DNA of 64,000 nucleotides from Flavonifractor sp052065355 (GCF_052065355.1 NZ_JBQHUF010000001.1:434001-498000), one strand, 5' to 3'; shown: positions 7,742 to 17,153, counted from the stretch's first letter. Numbers and translations are program-made. Notes: generated by a model from the sequence alone, not told the origin.

Positions 7742-9598
7742 ATTCTGAATTTAGACCATATTTCCGATGACCTGAGCGGCCTGAGCGATAGTGAGGCGTC
7801 TGCGCTGTGTGAATTGCTGCGGGCCAGGCTCATTGATACGGTATCCCGTACCGGCGGCCATCTGGCTTCCAGTTTGGGTGCGGTAGAACTGATTGTAGCC
7901 ATTCACCGGGTCTTCCATACAGATAAGGACCGCTTGGTATTTGATGTGGGCCATCAGTGCTATGCGCACAAAATCCTGACCGGGCGCAACGAGGCTATGG
8001 AAACCCTACGAACTTTGGGCGGTATTGCGGGGTTTCCTAAACCCTCAGAGAGCGTCTGCGACGCCTTCGTCGCCGGGCACGCCTCAAACTCCGTTTCTGT
8101 GGCGATTGGCATGGCAAGAGCAAGGACTTTACAGGGCGCGGATTATCATGTGTTGGCACTGATCGGTGACGGCGCGTTGTCTGGTGGTCTGGCCTATGAA
8201 GGCCTGTCCGATGCAGGCGACAGTGGGGAACCGCTGATCGTCATCCTGAACGACAACGGTATGTCCATCACAAAGAGTGTAGGTGGTGTGGCGGACCATT
8301 TGGCCCGTCAGCGGCTGAAGCCCCAGTATCTGCACTTTAAGAAGGGATATCGCAAGGTAATGAATGTCCTGCCGTTGGGCGGGCACATTTACAATGTGAC
8401 CCATAAAGTAAAGACCGCAATCAAAGAGACTTTGCTTCCCTGTAGTCTGTTTGAAGACATGGGCTTTACTTACCTGGGGCCAGTTGATGGACATGATGTG
8501 AAGCGCCTGACCCGGTTGCTGAGCTATGCTAAGGATCTGAAGGGCCCTGTATTGCTCCACGTCAGAACTGTAAAGGGAAAAGGCTATGCACCTGCGGAGC
8601 GAAATCCGGACAAATTTCATGGCGTAGGCCGATTCTGCGTGGAAACTGGAGAGCTGGTCCATGCCTCTGGTCCTAATTTTTCTGCGGTATTCGGACAGAC
8701 CATGTGTGAGCTGGCAGCAGAGGATCCCACTGTGTGTGCTATCACAGCCGCCATGCAGAGTGGTACGGGCCTGGACCAGTTTGCGCAGCGCTTTCCGGAG
8801 CGCTTTTTTGATGTTGGCATCGCCGAGGGACATGCGGCGGCCATGGCGGCAGGAATGGCCAAACAGGGAATGAAGCCTGTATTTGCTGTCTATTCCTCTT
8901 TCCTGCAGCGGGCTTATGACATGCTGATCCACGATATAGCCCTTCAGCAGCTCCACGTGGTACTGGCTGTAGACCGGGCGGGCTTGGTGGGCGAAGATGG
9001 AGAGACCCATCACGGAGTATTTGATACAGCTTTTTTGGATACAGTGCCTGGTATGACCGTTTTATGCCCTTCCAATTTCCGGGAGCTGCGCTCTATGCTG
9101 CGCCATGCAGTACGGGAGATCAGCGGACCGGTAGCCATTCGTTACAGCAAAGGAAATGAGGGACGCTTTGTTGAGGATACCGGCTCGGCAAAAACCTGCG
9201 TGATCCGAGAAGGCGGCGACATCACCCTGATTGGCTACGGACTGATGATTAACCAGCTCCTGGACTGCGCGGACCGACTGGCTGAGCGTGGTATCCAAGC
9301 TGATATTGTAAAGCTGAACACCATAACACCGATTGATATGCAGCCTGTTTTGGCATCCCTGAACAAAACGGGCCGCATGCTCTGCGCTGAAGAGAGCGCC
9401 CGTCCGGGCTGTGTGGGGCAGCGGCTGGCATCTGCTCTGCTGGAGCAGGGTGCACATGTGAAGCAGATGGCGCTGGTCAATCTGGGCCGAGGCTTCGTCA
9501 CCCATGGTACAGTAACTCAGCTGCGTGCACTCTGTGGACTGGACGGAGAACATCTATACCATAAAGCATTGGAGGTCTGCGGCTATGGCGGGCAATAA
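7742..9598 (+). CDS. dxs: 1-deoxy-D-xylulose-5-phosphate synthase, non-ATG start
   Basis: Thiamine-diphosphate enzyme that makes DXP from pyruvate and glyceraldehyde-3-phosphate, the first MEP-pathway step. Seen: VSRTGGHLASSLG, VFDVGHQCYAHK, the ThDP loop GDGALSGG and the transketolase domain AEGHAAAMAAGMA. The frame is open upstream and encodes the family-typical N-terminus (LNLDHISDDLSGLSDSE) before the first conventional start, TTG 7814. GGAGG at 7730-7734 suggests initiation at ATT 7742 or CTG 7745. From 7742 the product is 618 residues, the usual length; from 7814 it would lack about 24 conserved residues. The stop overlaps tlyA by 14 bases. Confidence 0.9.
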   Translation: MLNLDHISDDLSGLSDSEASALCELLRARLIDTVSRTGGHLASSLGAVELIVAIHRVFHTDKDRLVFDVGHQCYAHKILTGRNEAMETLRTLGGIAGFPKPSESVCDAFVAGHASNSVSVAIGMARARTLQGADYHVLALIGDGALSGGLAYEGLSDAGDSGEPLIVILNDNGMSITKSVGGVADHLARQRLKPQYLHFKKGYRKVMNVLPLGGHIYNVTHKVKTAIKETLLPCSLFEDMGFTYLGPVDGHDVKRLTRLLSYAKDLKGPVLLHVRTVKGKGYAPAERNPDKFHGVGRFCVETGELVHASGPNFSAVFGQTMCELAAEDPTVCAITAAMQSGTGLDQFAQRFPERFFDVGIAEGHAAAMAAGMAKQGMKPVFAVYSSFLQRAYDMLIHDIALQQLHVVLAVDRAGLVGEDGETHHGVFDTAFLDTVPGMTVLCPSNFRELRSMLRHAVREISGPVAIRYSKGNEGRFVEDTGSAKTCVIREGGDITLIGYGLMINQLLDCADRLAERGIQADIVKLNTITPIDMQPVLASLNKTGRMLCAEESARPGCVGQRLASALLEQGAHVKQMALVNLGRGFVTHGTVTQLRALCGLDGEHLYHKALEVCGYGGQ

Positions 9599-10403
9599 GA
9601 AACGGCTGGACGTTCTGCTGGTGGAACGTGGCCTGGTGGAGAGCCGCCAGCGGGCCCAGGCCATAATTATGAGCGGTCAGGTATACGTAGGCGAGCAGAA
9701 GGTTGACAAGGCCGGTACTCAGCTGCCTGAGGATGCGGAGATCCAGGTCCGGGGCCAGGGGTTGGCTTATGTGAGCCGTGGAGGCCTGAAGCTGGAAAAG
9801 GCCATGAAGACTTTTTCCGGGATTTGCCTGAAAGGGGCTATCTGCGGAGATATCGGCGCTTCCACCGGCGGTTTTACCGACTGCATGCTGCAAAATGGAG
9901 CGGAAAAAGTGTATGCCGTGGATGTGGGCTATGGCCAACTGGCATGGAGTCTCCGCAGTGATCCTCGTGTAGTCTGTCTGGAGCGTACGAACGCCCGCTA
10001 TCTGACCCATGAGCAGGTTCCGGACCAGTTGGATTTTGCCAGCGTTGACGTGTCCTTTATTTCTCTGAAGCTGATTCTTCCCGCTTTGCGTGGCATTCTC
10101 AAGCCGGACGGTCAGGTGGTGTGTCTGGTGAAGCCGCAGTTTGAGGCCGGCAGAGAAAAGGTAGGAAAGAAGGGGGTCGTTCGGGACCCCGCAGTTCACC
10201 TGGAGGTGCTGGAACATTTTCTGGAGCACGCCCGCGAATCTGGATTTGGTGTAAGGGATATTACCTTTTCTCCGATTCGCGGACCAGAAGGGAACATTGA
10301 ATATCTGGGATATCTGCAGGCCGGAGCTGAGACGACCTGGTCTGGGGACTTGGCTGCTCTGGTGGAGCAGTCCCATCAGACGCTGGAGGGGACTGCCCAA
10401 TGA
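9585..10403 (+). CDS. tlyA: TlyA family rRNA (cytidine-2'-O)-methyltransferase
   Basis: 272-residue protein with an N-terminal S4 RNA-binding domain (RLDVLLVERGLVESRQRAQA, about 6-65) and a FtsJ-like SAM methyltransferase fold. The fold shows CGDIGASTGGFTDCML (about 85-100), VYAVDVGYGQL and FASVDVSFISL. TlyA methylates 16S/23S rRNA riboses in several bacteria; it was formerly called hemolysin. The ATG at 9585 has GGAGG ten bases upstream, inside the end of dxs. It overlaps nadK by 4 bases. Confidence 0.93.
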   Translation: MAGNKKRLDVLLVERGLVESRQRAQAIIMSGQVYVGEQKVDKAGTQLPEDAEIQVRGQGLAYVSRGGLKLEKAMKTFSGICLKGAICGDIGASTGGFTDCMLQNGAEKVYAVDVGYGQLAWSLRSDPRVVCLERTNARYLTHEQVPDQLDFASVDVSFISLKLILPALRGILKPDGQVVCLVKPQFEAGREKVGKKGVVRDPAVHLEVLEHFLEHARESGFGVRDITFSPIRGPEGNIEYLGYLQAGAETTWSGDLAALVEQSHQTLEGTAQ

Positions 10404-11263
10404 AAGTTGTATTGAGCCCCAATCCCTATCGGGATCGAGGACTGAAGGCTGCCCAGGCGGCAGAAAAAATCCTGCGAAGCGTAGGGGTAGAGACTGTCAT
10501 GTGTCTGCCTTTTCAAGTAGAAGGCAGCGGTTTAGAGCTGCCCAAGCACATCCGCTTCAAAAGCACTCAGGAAGAACTGAAAAGTGCGGATATGCTGATT
10601 TGTTTCGGCGGTGACGGTACAATCCTTCACGCAGCAAAGGATGCTAACGCCTGTCATGTGCCTGTGCTGGGTGTGAACCTGGGCAGTGTGGGGTTCATGG
10701 CGGAGCTGGAGCAGAGCGAGCTGTCCATGCTTTCCAGGCTGGCCGCCGGGAAATACACCATAGAGGCCAGAATGATGCTGGATGTTGCGGTGCGCCGTGA
10801 AGGGAAAATCATTTACAACGATTTAGCTCTCAATGATGCAGCCGTAACCAAGGGGGCTGTCGCTCGGGTGGTGGATCTGGAGGTATACGGTGACAAGGTG
10901 CTTATCTCCAGCTTCTCGGCAGATGGTGTGCTGATCAGCACACCTACGGGTTCTACAGCCTACTCCATGTCTGCCGGCGGTCCCATTGTGGAACCCACAG
11001 CAGAAAACATCATTGTGACTCCCATCTGCCCTCATGCACTCTCCGCTCGCTCTTTTGTTCTGAGCCGGGGACGGACGGTGTCTGTCAAGCTGGGGCGCAT
11101 GGTCCGTAAGACGACCTATTTGTCGGTAGACGGGGGTAAAGCCTTCCGACTGAACAGTGGGGACATCGTGGAAATTCGAGAATCGAAGTCTAAAACGCAG
11201 CTGGTCCGGGTGACCGGCCGCACTTTTTACGAGATTTTGAATCATAAGTTGGGTGGTGTTTAA
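10400..11263 (+). CDS. nadK: NAD kinase
   Basis: 287-residue ATP/polyphosphate-NAD kinase that makes NADP. It has the GGDGT motif (residues 70-74), GVNLGSVGFMAE, the GSTAYSMSAGGPIVEP NAD-binding block and PICPHALSARS. Length and motifs match the Gram-positive family. The ATG overlaps the tlyA stop. Confidence 0.96.
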   Translation: MKVVLSPNPYRDRGLKAAQAAEKILRSVGVETVMCLPFQVEGSGLELPKHIRFKSTQEELKSADMLICFGGDGTILHAAKDANACHVPVLGVNLGSVGFMAELEQSELSMLSRLAAGKYTIEARMMLDVAVRREGKIIYNDLALNDAAVTKGAVARVVDLEVYGDKVLISSFSADGVLISTPTGSTAYSMSAGGPIVEPTAENIIVTPICPHALSARSFVLSRGRTVSVKLGRMVRKTTYLSVDGGKAFRLNSGDIVEIRESKSKTQLVRVTGRTFYEILNHKLGGV

Positions 11264-11267
11264 CGTC

Positions 11268-11720
11268 ATGAAAGCAAAGCGGCAGCAAGAGATTCTGCGG
11301 ATTATCGAGGAACAGGACATCGACACTCAGGATCAGCTCCTCACGGAGCTGAAGGCCAGGGGGGTACAGTCCACTCAGGCCACAATTTCCCGGGATATTA
11401 AGGAACTGCATCTCATTAAGGAGCTGACCAGCTATGGGACGTACCGCTATGCGGTCTCAGAGCGGAAGGCATCCCTCAATTTTGCCGGGCGGCTGCGTAC
11501 CATCTTTAAAGAAGGCGTAACTTCTTTTGATGTGGCGCAGAATATCGTGGTATTGAAGACTATGCCGGGGTTGGCTTCGGCGGCTTGTGCCGCCATTGAT
11601 GGCATGGACATTTCCAATCTGGTAGGCAGCCTGGCAGGGGATGATACTGCGATCCTCATTATGCGCACCAATGAAGATGCAGCGGAGTTCTGCAACGAGA
11701 TACACTCCATGCTGAAATAA
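11268..11720 (+). CDS. argR: Arginine repressor ArgR
   Basis: 150-residue hexameric regulator of arginine synthesis and catabolism. The N-terminal winged helix (KAKRQQEILRIIEEQDIDTQ, TQATISRDIKELHL) is followed by the C-terminal arginine-binding domain with PGLASAACAAID and LAGDDTAILIM. The ATG at 11268 gives the usual length; a GTG at 11253 would overlap nadK. The tlyA-nadK-argR-recN order is conserved in Firmicutes. Confidence 0.95.
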   Translation: MKAKRQQEILRIIEEQDIDTQDQLLTELKARGVQSTQATISRDIKELHLIKELTSYGTYRYAVSERKASLNFAGRLRTIFKEGVTSFDVAQNIVVLKTMPGLASAACAAIDGMDISNLVGSLAGDDTAILIMRTNEDAAEFCNEIHSMLK

Positions 11721-11749
11721 GCGGAAGATAAGCTCCGGCAGGTGGTCAT

Positions 11750-13447
11750 ATGCTTTCTTTACTGCACATTGAAAATATTGCGGTGATCCAGACGGCAGAC
11801 ATTCAGTTTGACCGCGGATTCAACGCCCTGACCGGCGAAACCGGTGCTGGTAAATCCATTGTGGTGGATGCTATCGGCGCCATCATTGGGGAACGTACCA
11901 GCCGGGACTTGATTCGTACCGGCGCCAAGTCTGCACTAGTCAACGCGGTGTTCACTGCTCTGCCCGATCTGGACTGGTTCCGCGAAAACGGCTGCGGACC
12001 GGATGAAGACGGAAATCTGCTCATCCAGCGAGAAATCCAGCCGGATGGGAAAAACATCTGCCGCATCAATGGCCGGCTTATTACCGTTTCCCAGCTGCGG
12101 CAGTTGGGGCGGCAATTGCTCAATATCCACGGTCAGCATGATGGCCAGCAGCTGCTGGACGAGCGCTGCCATCTGGACTACCTGGACGGTTTCGGTGCCA
12201 CAGGGGAGGAACAGCGCGCCTTCCACTCTGCTTATGAGAAGCTGACCGTGCTGATCCGGGAGATTTCTGCCCTGCAGATGGATGAGGCGGAGAAGGCCCG
12301 GCGAATCGATAATCTGCAATATCAGATCGGCGAACTGGAGCGGGCCCAGCTCCAACCAGGTGAGGATGAGGAGCTGACCAGTCGCCGGGATCTGCTGCGC
12401 AATGCCGGCAAGCTCATTGAATCAGTGGAAGGGGCTCACCTGGCCCTGTCCGGCGATGACGAACGGGACGGCGCTGCCGCTCTGGCCGCAGAGGCGGAGG
12501 ATTCTCTCCGGGCCGCCGCCAGGATCAGTACCCAGGCCGCGGAATTGATGGACAAGCTCACCGAGCTGCGCTGCGCTGCAGACGATCTGGCCGAGCAGGT
12601 GCGGGACCTGCGGGACAGTTTTGATTTTGAGCCTGGGGAGCTGGACGAAATCGAAAGCCGCCTGGATGTGCTCCACCGTCTGAAGAAGAAGTACGGCGGC
12701 TCCGTAGAAGAGATGCTGAACTACCTGGCCCGCAGCAAAAAGGAGCTGGATGAGATCCAATTCTCCTCTGACCGTGTAGCTCGTCTGGAAAAAGAGCGTG
12801 ACAAAGCATTGGAGCAGGCCAGAAAAGAAGGAGAGCGGCTGAGCCATGCCAGAAAGGTTTGCGCTAAAGCTCTGGAGGCACGGATCCAGCGTGAATTGGC
12901 CCAGCTGGATATGCCGAAAGTGCGTTTCCAGGTTCAGTTTCAGCCCAAGTCCGGCACCTACGGTATGGACGAGACTGGCATGGATGAGGTGCAATTCCTC
13001 ATGTCCGCCAATGTGGGAGAAGATCTAAAGCCTATTCAGAAGATCGCCTCCGGCGGTGAGTTGGCCCGTATTATGCTTGCGCTGAAAAATGTGCTGGCAG
13101 AAAACGATCAAGTGGGCACCATGGTGTTTGACGAGGTAGATACCGGCGTATCCGGCCGGGCGGCTCAGAAGGTTGCGGAAAAGCTGGCCGATGTGGCCCG
13201 GAGCAAACAGGTTCTGTGTGTTACCCATCTGCCGCAGCTGGCTGCTATGGCGGACGTTCACTTCTCGGTAGAGAAGGGGGAGCGGGACGGTCGGACCTAT
13301 ACACAGGTAGAACGGCTGAGCCGGGAACGCAGAAAAGAGGAGTTGGCTCGGCTTACCTCAGGAGAGCATATTACAGAGGCGACGCTGGACGCCGCTGGCG
13401 AGCTGTTAGACGGCGCCGAGGCATACAAGAAACTCCACAAAAACTAG
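11750..13447 (+). CDS. recN: DNA repair protein RecN
   Basis: 565-residue SMC-like ATPase that tethers double-strand break ends during recombination repair. Walker A GETGAGKS is at 29-36, a coiled-coil middle region covers about 160-380, and the ABC signature SGGELARIMLAL and Walker B MVFDEVDTGVSG follow. The N-terminus MLSLLHIENIAVI is typical. It is the last gene of the nusB run. Confidence 0.96.
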   Translation: MLSLLHIENIAVIQTADIQFDRGFNALTGETGAGKSIVVDAIGAIIGERTSRDLIRTGAKSALVNAVFTALPDLDWFRENGCGPDEDGNLLIQREIQPDGKNICRINGRLITVSQLRQLGRQLLNIHGQHDGQQLLDERCHLDYLDGFGATGEEQRAFHSAYEKLTVLIREISALQMDEAEKARRIDNLQYQIGELERAQLQPGEDEELTSRRDLLRNAGKLIESVEGAHLALSGDDERDGAAALAAEAEDSLRAAARISTQAAELMDKLTELRCAADDLAEQVRDLRDSFDFEPGELDEIESRLDVLHRLKKKYGGSVEEMLNYLARSKKELDEIQFSSDRVARLEKERDKALEQARKEGERLSHARKVCAKALEARIQRELAQLDMPKVRFQVQFQPKSGTYGMDETGMDEVQFLMSANVGEDLKPIQKIASGGELARIMLALKNVLAENDQVGTMVFDEVDTGVSGRAAQKVAEKLADVARSKQVLCVTHLPQLAAMADVHFSVEKGERDGRTYTQVERLSRERRKEELARLTSGEHITEATLDAAGELLDGAEAYKKLHKN

Positions 13448-13472
13448 GTTTTGTTGAGTACAAGCTTTCCTC

Positions 13473-13501
13473 TTGACAAACGGAAGCAGAGCGCTTATAA
13501 T
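13473..13501 (+). promoter_or_regulatory. Consensus SigA promoter of the tyrS T-box transcript
   Basis: TTGACA (13473-13478), 17-base spacer and TATAAT (13496-13501): a perfect housekeeping promoter just before the T-box leader. Confidence 0.9.
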
Positions 13502-13504
13502 CCA

Positions 13505-13780
13505 CATCAATACGAAACTGCGATGACAGGGAGAAGTACCGCCCCACGTCCCGCCCAGAGAGCCCCCGGTTTGGTGAGAGGGGGAGGGGACAGGATGGGA
13601 AATACACCCTGGAGCAGCCGCCTGAACGGGAAGTAACTTAGTAGGGCTGTGTCGGGTGCGCCCGTTATTGCGCCGTCGTGTGTTGGCACGGCATGAGGCC
13701 GCTTTTGTGAGAAAGCGGCGAACCAGAGGTGGTACCGCGTGAATCAACGCCCTCTGTCCGAAAGGACAGGGGGCGTTTTT
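13505..13780 (+). ncRNA. T-box leader riboswitch (tyrosine)
   Basis: Leader RNA that senses uncharged tRNA. The diagnostic T-box sequence GAGGTGGTACCGCG is at 13726-13739; its TGG pairs with the free tRNA NCCA end. It is followed by a strong intrinsic terminator (stem arms about 13748-13775, T run 13776-13780) that competes with the antiterminator. A TAC triplet at 13537-13539, after GAGAAG in the presumed Stem I, is the probable tyrosine specifier codon. The gene downstream is tyrS, which supports the specificity. Confidence 0.9.
13746..13780 (+). terminator. T-box-controlled terminator
   Basis: Long GC-rich hairpin, CGCCC-CTGTCC paired with GGACAG-GGGCG around a GAAA loop, followed by five T. 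It lies directly 3' of the T-box motif, so readthrough depends on uncharged tRNA-Tyr. Confidence 0.9.
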
Positions 13781-13821
13781 CCTGCGAAAAACGGACAGAC
13801 TGAGAGTAAAGGAGAAGTAAA

Positions 13822-15048
13822 ATGACTTGTTATGAAGAACTGAGAGCCCGGGGCCTGATTGCCCAGGTAACCAACGAGGAAGAGATTTCCAAGATGATCA
13901 ATGAGGGCAAGGCGGTGTTTTATATTGGCTTTGACCCCACCGCTGACTCTCTCCATGTGGGACACTTCATGGCCCTGTGCCTGATGAAGCGCCTTCAGAT
14001 GGCGGGTAACCGGCCTATCGCCCTGATTGGCGGCGGCACCGGCTATATCGGCGACCCTTCCGGCCGCACCGATATGCGGAATATGATGACCCCTGAAACC
14101 ATTCAGCACAACTGTGACTGCTTCAAAAAGCAGATGGAGCGGTTCATTGAGTTTGGCGAGGGCAAGGCGCAGATGGTGAACAACGCCGACTGGCTGCTCA
14201 AGCTCAATTATATTGAACTGCTGCGGGAAGTAGGCGCTTGTTTCTCCGTAAACAATATGCTGCGGGCGGAGTGCTATAAGCAGCGTATGGAGAAGGGCTT
14301 GTCTTTCCTGGAGTTCAACTATATGATCATGCAGTCCTATGATTTCTATCACCTGTTCCAGCACTATGGCTGCAACATGCAGTTTGGCGGCGATGACCAG
14401 TGGTCCAACATGCTGGGCGGCACTGAGCTGATCCGCCGCAAGCTGGGCAAGGACGCCCATGCCATGACCATCACCCTGCTGCTCAACTCCGAAGGCAAGA
14501 AGATGGGCAAGACCCAGTCCGGCGCTGTATGGCTGGACCCCAACAAGACCTCTCCCTACGAGTTCTATCAGTACTGGCGCAACGTGGGTGACCAGGACGT
14601 GCTCAAGTGCCTGCGGATGCTCACCTTCCTGCCCCTGGAGCAGATCGATGAGATGGATAAGTGGGAGGGCGCCCAGCTCAACACCGCCAAGGAGATCCTG
14701 GCCTTTGAGCTGACCCAGCTGGTCCACGGCACTGAGGAGGCACAGAAGGCTCAGGACGCTGCCAAGGCCCTGTTCTCCAACGGTGGTGACCGGAGCAACA
14801 TGCCCTCTACTGCTCTGACGGCAGAGGATCTGACTGATGGTTCCATCGGTATCCTGGATCTGATGCTCAAGTGCGGTCTGGTTCCCTCTAAAAAAGAGGC
14901 TCGTCGGCTTATCGAGCAGGGCGGCGTGGAGCTGGACGGCGTGAAGGTCACGGATGTCAATGCTTCTGTTTCTGCGGAGCAGCTGGCTGGAGAAGGTGTT
15001 ACCATTAAGAAGGGCAAAAAGGTGTTCCACCGGGCCATGGTGTGTTGA
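13822..15048 (+). CDS. tyrS: Tyrosyl-tRNA synthetase
   Basis: 408-residue class Ic synthetase. The HIGH-type motif HVGH is at 45-48, the tyrosine pocket includes GGDDQWSNM, and the KMSKS-type loop is KKMGKT near 228. A C-terminal S4 domain (about 340-400, KKEARRLIEQGGVELDG) binds tRNA. The ATG at 13822 has AAAGGAGAAG upstream. It is controlled by the T-box leader and ends at a strong terminator. Confidence 0.97.
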   Translation: MTCYEELRARGLIAQVTNEEEISKMINEGKAVFYIGFDPTADSLHVGHFMALCLMKRLQMAGNRPIALIGGGTGYIGDPSGRTDMRNMMTPETIQHNCDCFKKQMERFIEFGEGKAQMVNNADWLLKLNYIELLREVGACFSVNNMLRAECYKQRMEKGLSFLEFNYMIMQSYDFYHLFQHYGCNMQFGGDDQWSNMLGGTELIRRKLGKDAHAMTITLLLNSEGKKMGKTQSGAVWLDPNKTSPYEFYQYWRNVGDQDVLKCLRMLTFLPLEQIDEMDKWEGAQLNTAKEILAFELTQLVHGTEEAQKAQDAAKALFSNGGDRSNMPSTALTAEDLTDGSIGILDLMLKCGLVPSKKEARRLIEQGGVELDGVKVTDVNASVSAEQLAGEGVTIKKGKKVFHRAMVC

Positions 15049-15058
15049 TTGCGTAAGA

Positions 15059-15091
15059 GGCCGCCGTATCGATTGCGGCGGCCCCTTTTTT
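15059..15091 (+). terminator. Terminator after tyrS
   Basis: GGCCGCCG paired with CGGCGGCC across a nine-base loop, followed by a T-rich tail. Confidence 0.88.
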
Positions 15092-15103
15092 ACATAAGTC
15101 TGG

Positions 15104-15132
15104 TTGCACCCGGTTTTCCGGCGTGATAGAAT
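15104..15132 (+). promoter_or_regulatory. Promoter of the AI-2E family transporter gene
   Basis: TTGCAC (15104-15109), 17-base spacer and TAGAAT (15127-15132). Confidence 0.65.
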
Positions 15133-15166
15133 AAGACTCAGACATGGTGCAAAGGAGGAGCGCGTC

Positions 15167-16336
15167 GTGCCGGAACAAGAGGATCGAGGAAAGAAAAAGT
15201 GGTACATCCTGGAGGGACATTTTATCTCCCTTCTGGTAGTCTTACTGCTGGCCATTTTATTTTATGTAGGGCTGACTCATTTTGATGTGATTGCTGTACG
15301 CATCAAAATGTTTATGAAGGTCTTGTCTCCCTTCATCGCTGGCTTTGCCATTGCGTATCTGCTCAATACGCCTATGTGCTTCTTTGAGCGCAAACTTTAT
15401 AAGAATAACAAATACCGCCGGGTGCTGGCAATCACCACAGTCTATCTGCTGGCACTGGCCGTGGTTGTGATTCTGCTGAATCTCATTATCCCCCAGGTGG
15501 TGCAGAGTATCACTGACCTTGCCGCCAACATGCAGACCTACCTTACCAGCCTGGATACTCTGGTCAAGGACCTGACAGAGCAGTACCAGCTGGAGGGTGA
15601 CGGGATCAGCGAGATGCTGGGTTCCTATCAGGATCTGATGAGCAATCTGAGCGAGAATGTGTCCAAGGCGCTGCCCCAGATCCTGGATGTGGGTGTTGCC
15701 GTGGGCAATGGCGTGATCTCCGGCATCACTGCGGTCATCTCCTCCGTATATATGCTGGCAGGGAAGGGGCGGCTGGTTCCTCAGCTGAAAAAAATCATGT
15801 ACGCCGCCCTGCCCAAACGCCGGGCGGATTGGCTGCTGGATGTGTGCAGCCAGGCTAACCGGATCTTTGTAGGCTTCATCAACGGCAAGCTCATTGATTC
15901 CGCCATTATCGGTGTGCTCTGCTTTATCCTCTGTCTGATCTTCCGCATCCCGTATCCTATGCTGGTCAGTGTGGTGGTGGGTGTCACCAATATCATTCCG
16001 TTCTTCGGCCCTATCATCGGTGCCATTCCCTGTCTGATGATTTTGGTCATCGTAGACCCCTGGGCGGCCCTGCGGTTCTTCTTCCTGGTTATCGGCCTCC
16101 AGCAGTTCGACGGGAACATCCTGGGTCCCAAGATTTTGGGCGACAGCACCGGCCTGTCTGCGATCTGGGTGCTTGTTGCCATCGTAACTTGCGGCGGCCT
16201 GTTTGGTTTCCCAGGTATGGTGCTGGGTGTGCCGACCTTTGCGGTACTGTACTCTCTTGTCCGTGACTGGGTTAATAAGCGGCTGCGTAGAAAAGGAATT
16301 GACGGGAACGGAAAACCGATTGATCCCGCCACATAA
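15167..16336 (+). CDS. AI-2E family transporter (putative permease)
   Basis: 389-residue polytopic membrane protein with about eight helices. The family's conserved central region (GFINGKLIDSAIIGVLCF) and the motif NIIPFFGPIIGAIPC are visible. Family members include the AI-2 exporter TqsA, Na+/H+ antiporters and polyprenyl-phosphate-related proteins, so the substrate cannot be called. The start is GTG 15167 with AAAGGAGG eight bases upstream; earlier in-frame codons overlap the promoter. It converges on dapB across a bidirectional terminator. Confidence 0.88.
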   Translation: MPEQEDRGKKKWYILEGHFISLLVVLLLAILFYVGLTHFDVIAVRIKMFMKVLSPFIAGFAIAYLLNTPMCFFERKLYKNNKYRRVLAITTVYLLALAVVVILLNLIIPQVVQSITDLAANMQTYLTSLDTLVKDLTEQYQLEGDGISEMLGSYQDLMSNLSENVSKALPQILDVGVAVGNGVISGITAVISSVYMLAGKGRLVPQLKKIMYAALPKRRADWLLDVCSQANRIFVGFINGKLIDSAIIGVLCFILCLIFRIPYPMLVSVVVGVTNIIPFFGPIIGAIPCLMILVIVDPWAALRFFFLVIGLQQFDGNILGPKILGDSTGLSAIWVLVAIVTCGGLFGFPGMVLGVPTFAVLYSLVRDWVNKRLRRKGIDGNGKPIDPAT

Positions 16337-16375
16337 AAAAGAGACCGGAGGGTAAAACCCTCCGGTCTCTTTTTA
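16336..16375. terminator. Bidirectional terminator between AI-2E gene and dapB
   Basis: Twelve-base perfect stem GAGACCGGAGGG / CCCTCCGGTCTC with loop TAAAA. A run of A precedes it and a run of T follows it, so it can stop both converging transcripts. It overlaps the last codons of dapB. Confidence 0.92.
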
Positions 16376-17131
16376 CGCTTGCAGAAGATCAGACATGGAG
16401 TAGAGGCCCGGCTTTCCCACTGAAGCAAGGAAACGGGCGGCCCGCACTGCACCGGAGGCGAACACGTCCCGGCTCATAGCGGTGTGACGCAGCTCGATGA
16501 CCTCGTCACGACCGGCAAAGATTACTTCGTGATCTCCTACGATGCCGCCGCCTCGGACAGAGGAGATGCCGATCTCCGTTTTTCCTCTGGCACGGCGCAC
16601 TGACTGTCGGTCATAGACATACTCGGGTTCGTAGGGGAGTACTTCCGCTGCGGCGTCAGCAATCATCAGCGCCGTACCGCTGGGAGCGTCTACCTTTTTG
16701 TTATGGTGGCGCTCCACAATTTCCAGGTCATAGCCTTCGTTCAGTGCCCGTGCAGCAGAGCGCACCAGTTCCAATAAAACATTGACGCCGAGGGACATAT
16801 TTGCGGAACGGAAAATAGGGATTACAGCCGCAGCCCGGTCGATTGCCGCAAGCTGTTCCTCAGAGTATCCGGTGGTAGCCAGCACCAGGGGGATGTGCCG
16901 CGCCATACCAAATTCCAGCAATCCCTCCAGCGCGGCAGGAGAGGAGAAATCCACCACCACGTCAGCCTCTCCTTGAAACTCAGCGGGGGAGGAGCAGACG
17001 GGAAAATCCCGATCACCGGCGCCCAAAAGGTCGATGCCGGCGGCGATCTCAAATTCCGGATCAGCAGAGCAGATGGTCTCCACCACCCGCCCCATCCGGC
17101 CGTTGCAGCCGGAAATAATGAGCCTGACCAT
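16373..17131 (-). CDS. dapB: 4-hydroxy-tetrahydrodipicolinate reductase
   Basis: 252-residue NAD(P)H-dependent enzyme of lysine/diaminopimelate synthesis. N-terminal Rossmann motif GCNGRMGR (8-15); catalytic block ERHHNKKVDAPSGTAL around 140-155. The product also feeds dipicolinate, the spore core solute. It is third in the asd-dapA-dapB operon, 22 bases after dapA. Confidence 0.96.
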   Translation of the reverse strand: MVRLIISGCNGRMGRVVETICSADPEFEIAAGIDLLGAGDRDFPVCSSPAEFQGEADVVVDFSSPAALEGLLEFGMARHIPLVLATTGYSEEQLAAIDRAAAVIPIFRSANMSLGVNVLLELVRSAARALNEGYDLEIVERHHNKKVDAPSGTALMIADAAAEVLPYEPEYVYDRQSVRRARGKTEIGISSVRGGGIVGDHEVIFAGRDEVIELRHTAMSRDVFASGAVRAARFLASVGKPGLYSMSDLLQA

Positions 17132-17153
17132 ATTCCAACATCCTTTCCGGCGC

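Noticed and set aside
13561..13740. tRNA-like fold in the tyrS leader
   Set aside because: The structured GC-rich segment belongs to T-box stems; there is no CCA end or anticodon arm in the right places.
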